From positions 1 to 37,282 of the forward strand of contig CAJTZS010000041.1 in assembly GCA_910584055.1 (NCBI GenBank): a stretch of DNA of 37,282 bases, read 5' to 3'. How positions within the stretch are numbered: position 1 is the stretch's first letter; each line of letters opens with the position of its first letter. This document shows positions 33,082 through 37,282 of the stretch, in pieces. Source of the stretch: an uncultured Muribaculaceae bacterium. Its GTDB lineage: Bacteria > Bacteroidota > Bacteroidia > Bacteroidales > Muribaculaceae. Below the pieces are notes generated by a model. The model was not told where the DNA came from and ran no database searches. It saw only the letters and a list, made by a program, of their open reading frames with translations. Position numbers and translations under genes: made by a program.

Positions 33082-33161
33082 GTGGATTTTAGTGGCGCCG
33101 TTCGGGAGGGATACCCGGACGGCTTTTCTTATCCCGAAACAGAAACCCCACTAAAATCTAC
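33082..33161 (+). promoter_or_regulatory. Structured leader RNA candidate (nested stems) before DUF1896
   Basis: GTGGATTTTAGTGG (33082-33095) pairs with CCACTAAAATCTAC (33148-33161) over 14 positions with a single G-U pair. The outer arms contain the inverted and direct CACTAAAATC boxes. A strong GC-rich hairpin with a T-run (33097-33130) lies inside. The outer stem ends 6 bases before the ATG, so it could control both termination and initiation of translation. Confidence 0.6.
33097..33130 (+). terminator. Terminator-like hairpin inside the DUF1896 leader
   Basis: GCCGTTCGGG (33097-33106) pairs with CCCGGACGGC (33114-33123), with one G-T pair, followed by TTTTCTT. Since a promoter lies upstream and a gene 38 bases downstream, it is either an attenuator or the terminator of the topoisomerase-like transcript. 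Confidence 0.75.
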
Positions 33162-33167
33162 GAGATT

Positions 33168-33617
33168 ATGAACAATCCGACCCGTGAGGAAGAACTGTCT
33201 TTCTACTTCCTCTATCTGAAAAAATATCTGCAAGATTACCGTTTTGACGGCGGCATAACCGACAACTTCATCCGCAACCGCGCCGAACAAGCCGAAGAAA
33301 CCTACGAGAAAGCCAGACTTGAGGGCGCCGAGGTTGACGAGGCCCACAGTATGTCGCTGGCCGTGCTTCTTGACGGATTCCGCTATTCCGAGTACGAACT
33401 GGTGTACGATGTGCTGGAAGAAGAGTTCAAGGACGATATTTCCGCCGAAATGCTGCCATTCTTCACCACCCATCTGCTTGCACAGCGTGAGATAGACGAT
33501 GTGTTCGAGGGGTATGAGTTGCAGGAGGCGGGCTTCATACCAAGCGGCAAATATCATCAGCTCCGCTGTGAGCTGACAGGTGCAATCTCGATATACCTGC
33601 GCGAGAATGGCCTTTAA
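33168..33617 (+). CDS. DUF1896 family protein
   Basis: A 149-residue acidic, mostly helical protein with the family start (PTREEELSFYFLYLKKYLQD), FIRNRAEQAEETYEKARLEG at about 41-60, and the YELVYDVLEEEF segment. The family occurs almost only on Bacteroidetes mobile elements, next to a large methylase-helicase gene, and has no assigned function. It lies behind its own promoter and structured leader and overlaps the following gene by 11 bases. Fixed pairing with the methylase-helicase suggests an accessory or inhibitor role, which is inference. Confidence 0.85.
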   Translation: MNNPTREEELSFYFLYLKKYLQDYRFDGGITDNFIRNRAEQAEETYEKARLEGAEVDEAHSMSLAVLLDGFRYSEYELVYDVLEEEFKDDISAEMLPFFTTHLLAQREIDDVFEGYELQEAGFIPSGKYHQLRCELTGAISIYLRENGL

Positions 33618-36600
33618 CCGCAAGGAGAAGATGCGCGGCAACACCGAGGCGATACGCACTGCGTTTCGCCTCGGTGTCGAGCGCCGGCCGCCGACCGATG
33701 ACGAGTGGACGGCCATGACGAAATATGCAGGGTTCGGAGGTCTGAAATGTATCCTCAACGACGCCGACAGTCTGGACGATGCCGCGAAATGGAGCAAATC
33801 GGACATCGAGCTGTTCGCCCCCACGGTAGAACTGCGCCGGCTCATACATGACTATTCAAAGGACGACAGGGAGTTCAAGATGTATATGGACTCCCTTAAA
33901 GCGTCAGTGCTGACCGCCTTCTATACCCCGAAGGAGGTAGTTGAGGCCATATCCCAGACATTGCAGCAGGTCGGCGTGGAACCGAGACGGTTTCTCGACC
34001 CCAGCGCCGGCATAGGCGCGTTTGTGGACGCCTTCACATGGGTAAATCCCCATGCGGAGATAATGGCGTTTGAGAAAGACGCGCTCACAGGCAGGATACT
34101 GTCACAGCTGTATCCCAAGAGCATAGTGCGTGTGGAGGGGTTTGAGAAAATCGAGCAGCCTTTCAACAATTATTTCGATGTCGCCTCGTCCAACATCCCC
34201 TTCGGGGATTTCGCCGTGCCGGACCCGGTGTATGCCACCCACAAGGAAACTGCTTACCGCAAGGCGGTGTCGTCGATACACAACTATTTCTTCCTGAAAG
34301 GTCTTGACGCGGTGCGCGAGGGCGGCATTGTCGCCTTCATCACCTCGCAGGGCCTTATGAACAACGGATCGGCGCTTGTGCGCGGCGAGATAGTGAAACA
34401 TGCCGACCTCGTGGCGGCGCTGCGTCTGCCCAACAACACATTCCGCGACTCCGCCAATACCGAGGTGGGCAGCGATCTTGTCATACTCCAGAAACACAGC
34501 GATAAAAGACGGCTTTCGGCAGATGACGAGCTGTTTATCCAGTCCGTCAGGGATACGGAGAGCGGCGTGCCCAACAACCGCTATTTCATCGAACATCCCG
34601 GCAACATCATATCCACCGATATGAAGATTGACACAGACCCCTACGGCAAACCGGCCATCATATATGCCCATGCCGGAGGGGTGAACGGGATAGGCGACGA
34701 CATGCGCAAGGTGCTGTATGCCGTTTTGGGAGAGAGGCTGAACCTTGACCTCTATAACGGCAAATCAAAGAGAACACACCTTATTATAGATAATGAGCCT
34801 GCGCCGCAGAAAGCGACTGTCGGAGAAGAACTTCAGATTGAGGATGTGGAGGCCGAGGAAATCACCGACACTCCGGTGCCCGATACTCCGTCACAAACCG
34901 CCCATGCCGACGAGATAGACACAACCGGCTCGCCGGATTATGCACATAATCCCGACCCCCGTGTGTATATGTATAATCTTTTCGGTGAGTTAGAGGAAAT
35001 CAACGCCCCGAAAAAACACCGCACACGCAAACAGGAAACGTCACAGGAACAGACGGATAAACCGGCAAAGCCTCAACGAAAAGAGAAGAAGGCAGTCGAT
35101 GATGTGCCGCCGTCAAAAACCTCTCCCCGCAAGCTCACCGATGAAGAATTAGCGTTTTACGGATCTCTGAACTGGGAGGACAACCCGCCAATCAACGGCT
35201 TCTACGAAACCATGATGTCGATTGCCCACCGGCAGCTGGAGGAACAGGCGAAAGAGCGCGAAAAGGCCGAGGCCGAAAGGCTGTCGCGCGATGCTGCGGC
35301 GGCTGCGGGCATAGCGTCGGGAGAAACCTATATAGAGAAGACCGAGGGCGAGTATATACCCGGCGGCAGGAACCGTCCGGCGAAGGTCACAGCTATAAGG
35401 ATAGAGCCGGATATGTCACCGCGAAAATACTCTGAGGATATAAAGTTCTTCCATAAGGAGGGTTCAATGGTGGTGGCCGACGGTCAGGTGGGCTTTCTCT
35501 CGGAGGTCACGAAATTCGGCGCCATATTCACGCCGCTGGCTCTCAAACCCGAGCAGGAGAAACGTGCCATGCTCTATATAACATTGTCGGAAACATATCA
35601 GCAGCTTTATGATTATGAGGCCGAAACACACGAGGCAAGCGAACATCTACGCGAACATCTTAATCAATATTATGACGAGTTTGTGGAAAAATACGGCCAT
35701 CTCAACGAGCGGAAGAATGTACGGTTAATAATGATGGACGCCAACGGCCGTGACGCCCTCGCGCTGGAGCGTGGCGAGAACGGGCTGTTTGTCAAGGCTG
35801 ACATCTTCGACCATCCCGTATCATTCGCCGTTGACGAGGTTACATCGGTCGATACGCCTATGGAGGCGTTATCCGCGTCGCTGAACAAATACGGCGTTGT
35901 TGACATCGGATATATGTCCTCGCTTGTGGATATGGACGAGAACGCCCTTGTCGATAACCTCAAGGGGCATATCTTCTACAACCCGCTTGTTGACAGATAC
36001 GAGATTGCCGACCGTTTCATAGCCGGCAATGTAATCAGCAAAGCCGAACAGATCGAGCGGTGGGTGGCCGACCATGAGGCGGACGACAGCCGCATAGATG
36101 AGTCACTCGCCGCCCTGCGTGAGTCATTTCCCCGAAAGATAACATTCGACGAGCTTGACTTCAATTTCGGTGAGCGGTGGATACCTACCGGCATGTACTC
36201 CGCCTATATGAGCAGCCTGTATGAAACAGAGATAAATATTGCCTACTCCCCGTCGCTTGACGAGTATTCTGTGACAAACAAGGGGGGCAACATGAAGATA
36301 TGGGAGGAATACTGCGTGCAGGGCCATTACCGCCGCTATGACGGCATGAGCCTGTTGAAACACGCCCTGCACAACACCGTGCCGGAGATAAAGAAATGTA
36401 TCGGGCAGGACGAGCACGGCAACGACATCAAGGTGCCGGACGCCGAGGCGATACAGCTTGCCAACGCCAAGATTGACGAGATACGCAACGGGTTCACCGA
36501 GTGGCTCGCCGAACAGTCGCCGGAATTCAAGGACAGGCTTGTGGGGCTGTATAACCGCAAGTTCAACTGTTTTGTAAGACCCCGCTATGACGGTTCGCAC

Positions 36601-37282
36601 CAGACTTTCCCCGGACTGAACATGAAGATGTTGGGCGACCGCTACGGCATACGCTCCGTATATCAGTCGCAGAAGGATTGTGTCTGGATGCTCAAGCAGA
36701 ACGGGGGCGGGATATGCGACCATGCCGTCGGGACCGGCAAGACGCTTATAATGTGCATAGCCGCCCATGAGATGAAGCGTCTGGGGATGGCGCACAAGCC
36801 GATGATAATCGGGCTGAAAGCCAACGTAGCCGACATCGCCATGACATATCAGACAGCGTACCCCGACGCACGGATACTCTTTGCCGACGAGAAAAGTTTT
36901 CAGGCGTCCAACCGTGTCAAGTTCTTCAACAATATCAGGAACAACGACTATGACTGCGTGATAATGTCGCACGACCAGTTCGGCAAGATACCGCAGTCGC
37001 CGGAGTTGCAGCAACAGATATTGCAGATTGAGCTTGACACTGTGGAAGAGAACCTGAAAGTGCTTAAAGAGCAGGGCAAGGAAATATCCCGTGGTATGCT
37101 CAAAGGTCTGGAAACCCGTAAGAAGAACCTTGAGGCAAAACTCGAAAAGATACGTTATCAGATTGAGAACCGCACGGATGACGTGGTGGATTTCAAGCAG
37201 ATGGGCATTGACCATATATTTGTTGACGAGAGCCATTATCAGAACTTTTTGCGACTACCGATCCCCACGCATAATGCGAACG
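33607..37282 (+). CDS. Large N6-adenine methylase/SNF2-type helicase fusion, 3'-truncated by the window edge
   Basis: The frame is open from the ATG at 33607 to the last base, 1225 codons without a stop. Residues about 95-330 are an N6-adenine methyltransferase-like domain: motif I FLDPSAGIGAF at 129-139 and motif IV NIPFGD at 196-201, where the more common NPPY/F has Ile in the second position. A charged, Lys/Glu-rich linker (about 390-570) follows. A superfamily-2 helicase begins near residue 1020 with QKDCVWMLKQ, Walker A GTGKT at 1042-1046 and a Walker B-type DESH at 1207-1210. Proteins of this kind, around 2000 residues, are common on Bacteroidetes integrative elements; their role (defence, anti-restriction or DNA handling in transfer) is not settled. 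The 11-base overlap with DUF1896 indicates one operon. Confidence 0.85.
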   Translation, partial: MAFNRKEKMRGNTEAIRTAFRLGVERRPPTDDEWTAMTKYAGFGGLKCILNDADSLDDAAKWSKSDIELFAPTVELRRLIHDYSKDDREFKMYMDSLKASVLTAFYTPKEVVEAISQTLQQVGVEPRRFLDPSAGIGAFVDAFTWVNPHAEIMAFEKDALTGRILSQLYPKSIVRVEGFEKIEQPFNNYFDVASSNIPFGDFAVPDPVYATHKETAYRKAVSSIHNYFFLKGLDAVREGGIVAFITSQGLMNNGSALVRGEIVKHADLVAALRLPNNTFRDSANTEVGSDLVILQKHSDKRRLSADDELFIQSVRDTESGVPNNRYFIEHPGNIISTDMKIDTDPYGKPAIIYAHAGGVNGIGDDMRKVLYAVLGERLNLDLYNGKSKRTHLIIDNEPAPQKATVGEELQIEDVEAEEITDTPVPDTPSQTAHADEIDTTGSPDYAHNPDPRVYMYNLFGELEEINAPKKHRTRKQETSQEQTDKPAKPQRKEKKAVDDVPPSKTSPRKLTDEELAFYGSLNWEDNPPINGFYETMMSIAHRQLEEQAKEREKAEAERLSRDAAAAAGIASGETYIEKTEGEYIPGGRNRPAKVTAIRIEPDMSPRKYSEDIKFFHKEGSMVVADGQVGFLSEVTKFGAIFTPLALKPEQEKRAMLYITLSETYQQLYDYEAETHEASEHLREHLNQYYDEFVEKYGHLNERKNVRLIMMDANGRDALALERGENGLFVKADIFDHPVSFAVDEVTSVDTPMEALSASLNKYGVVDIGYMSSLVDMDENALVDNLKGHIFYNPLVDRYEIADRFIAGNVISKAEQIERWVADHEADDSRIDESLAALRESFPRKITFDELDFNFGERWIPTGMYSAYMSSLYETEINIAYSPSLDEYSVTNKGGNMKIWEEYCVQGHYRRYDGMSLLKHALHNTVPEIKKCIGQDEHGNDIKVPDAEAIQLANAKIDEIRNGFTEWLAEQSPEFKDRLVGLYNRKFNCFVRPRYDGSHQTFPGLNMKMLGDRYGIRSVYQSQKDCVWMLKQNGGGICDHAVGTGKTLIMCIAAHEMKRLGMAHKPMIIGLKANVADIAMTYQTAYPDARILFADEKSFQASNRVKFFNNIRNNDYDCVIMSHDQFGKIPQSPELQQQILQIELDTVEENLKVLKEQGKEISRGMLKGLETRKKNLEAKLEKIRYQIENRTDDVVDFKQMGIDHIFVDESHYQNFLRLPIPTHNAN

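Larger units (their letters stand above)
29464..33158. repeat. Recurring CACTAAAATC box ahead of genes of the excision module
   Basis: CACTAAAATC occurs at 29464-29473, 30155-30164 and 33149-33158. A one-base variant, CGCTAAAATC, is at 31631-31640, an inverted copy is at 33085-33094, and an expanded form (ACTAAAAAATC) is at 31707-31717. The copies at 29464, 30155, 31707 and 33149 end 9 to 15 bases before an ATG. The copies at 30154 and 33148 share 13 identical bases (CCACTAAAATCTA). No copy was found in the window before the integrase. Confidence 0.65.

Noticed and set aside
36124..37236. 370-codon open frame on the minus strand
   Set aside because: It lies antisense to the methylase-helicase, whose sense frame has clear Walker A and DESH motifs. 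The antisense translation has no recognisable domain; such long antisense frames are common in GC-rich coding DNA.
37225..37282. Possible frameshift near the end of the methylase-helicase
   Set aside because: After the DESH motif the sequence diverges from what I expect for the family, and a T5 run is present, but the frame stays open to the edge and too little sequence remains to judge.

Overview
The window reads as chromosomal DNA of a gut-type Bacteroidales bacterium (Bacteroidaceae or Muribaculaceae-like; the genus cannot be told from the sequence alone). The evidence is the set of promoters with a TAnnTTTG -7 box and no E. coli-type -10/-35, families typical of the order (DUF1896, a DUF3945-type protein, an IntDOT-like integrase, a pyruvyltransferase paired with an F420-hydrogenase-beta-like protein), lipoproteins with acidic residues after the lipobox cysteine, and a tRNA without an encoded CCA. 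Every gene I can support lies on the + strand.

Region 1 (1-13892) is a surface-polysaccharide cluster. It holds a broken GT14 remnant, a GT11 fucosyltransferase-like gene, an intact GT14, two membrane O-acyltransferases, two GT2 enzymes, a Wzy/O-antigen-ligase-like membrane protein, three GT4 enzymes, a hexapeptide-repeat acetyltransferase, and a pyruvyltransferase-like gene overlapping an Fe-S F420-hydrogenase-beta-like gene. Most of it is visibly AT-rich, which suggests an exchangeable island. No flippase, chain-length regulator or initiating sugar-phosphate transferase is in view, so the cluster probably continues upstream. Region 2 (14016-21568) is more GC-rich. It holds another GT2, two outer-membrane proteins that look like the separated halves of a YjbH-type exopolysaccharide protein, a surface-lipoprotein candidate, gmd (GDP-mannose 4,6-dehydratase, which could lead to GDP-fucose for the GT11 enzyme), an NhaD-type Na+/H+ antiporter and a GT4 enzyme.

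Region 3 (about 21640-27482) is a complete three-gene RND efflux operon (membrane-fusion protein, HAE1-type pump, NodT/OprM-type outer-membrane lipoprotein) behind its own promoter. It is followed by tRNA-Ser(UGA) at 27592-27676.

Region 4 (about 27677 to the end) looks like the left end of an integrative element next to the tRNA. It contains a cluster of TGCTACAC repeats (probable integrase arm sites), an IntDOT-type tyrosine recombinase lacking the first catalytic arginine, two small HTH proteins, a DUF3945-type protein, a topoisomerase-IA-like protein, DUF1896, and the first 1225 codons of a very large methylase-helicase. The order HTH-HTH-orf3-topoisomerase matches the CTnDOT excision operon (xis2c-xis2d-orf3-exc). 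The strongest surprise is that the topoisomerase/Exc homologue is short and has lost the catalytic tyrosine, its neighbouring arginine and the TOPRIM acidic residues, so it should be catalytically dead. A CACTAAAATC box recurs ahead of the genes of this module, and the DUF1896 gene sits behind a structured leader with a terminator-like hairpin. The far end of the element is outside the window.
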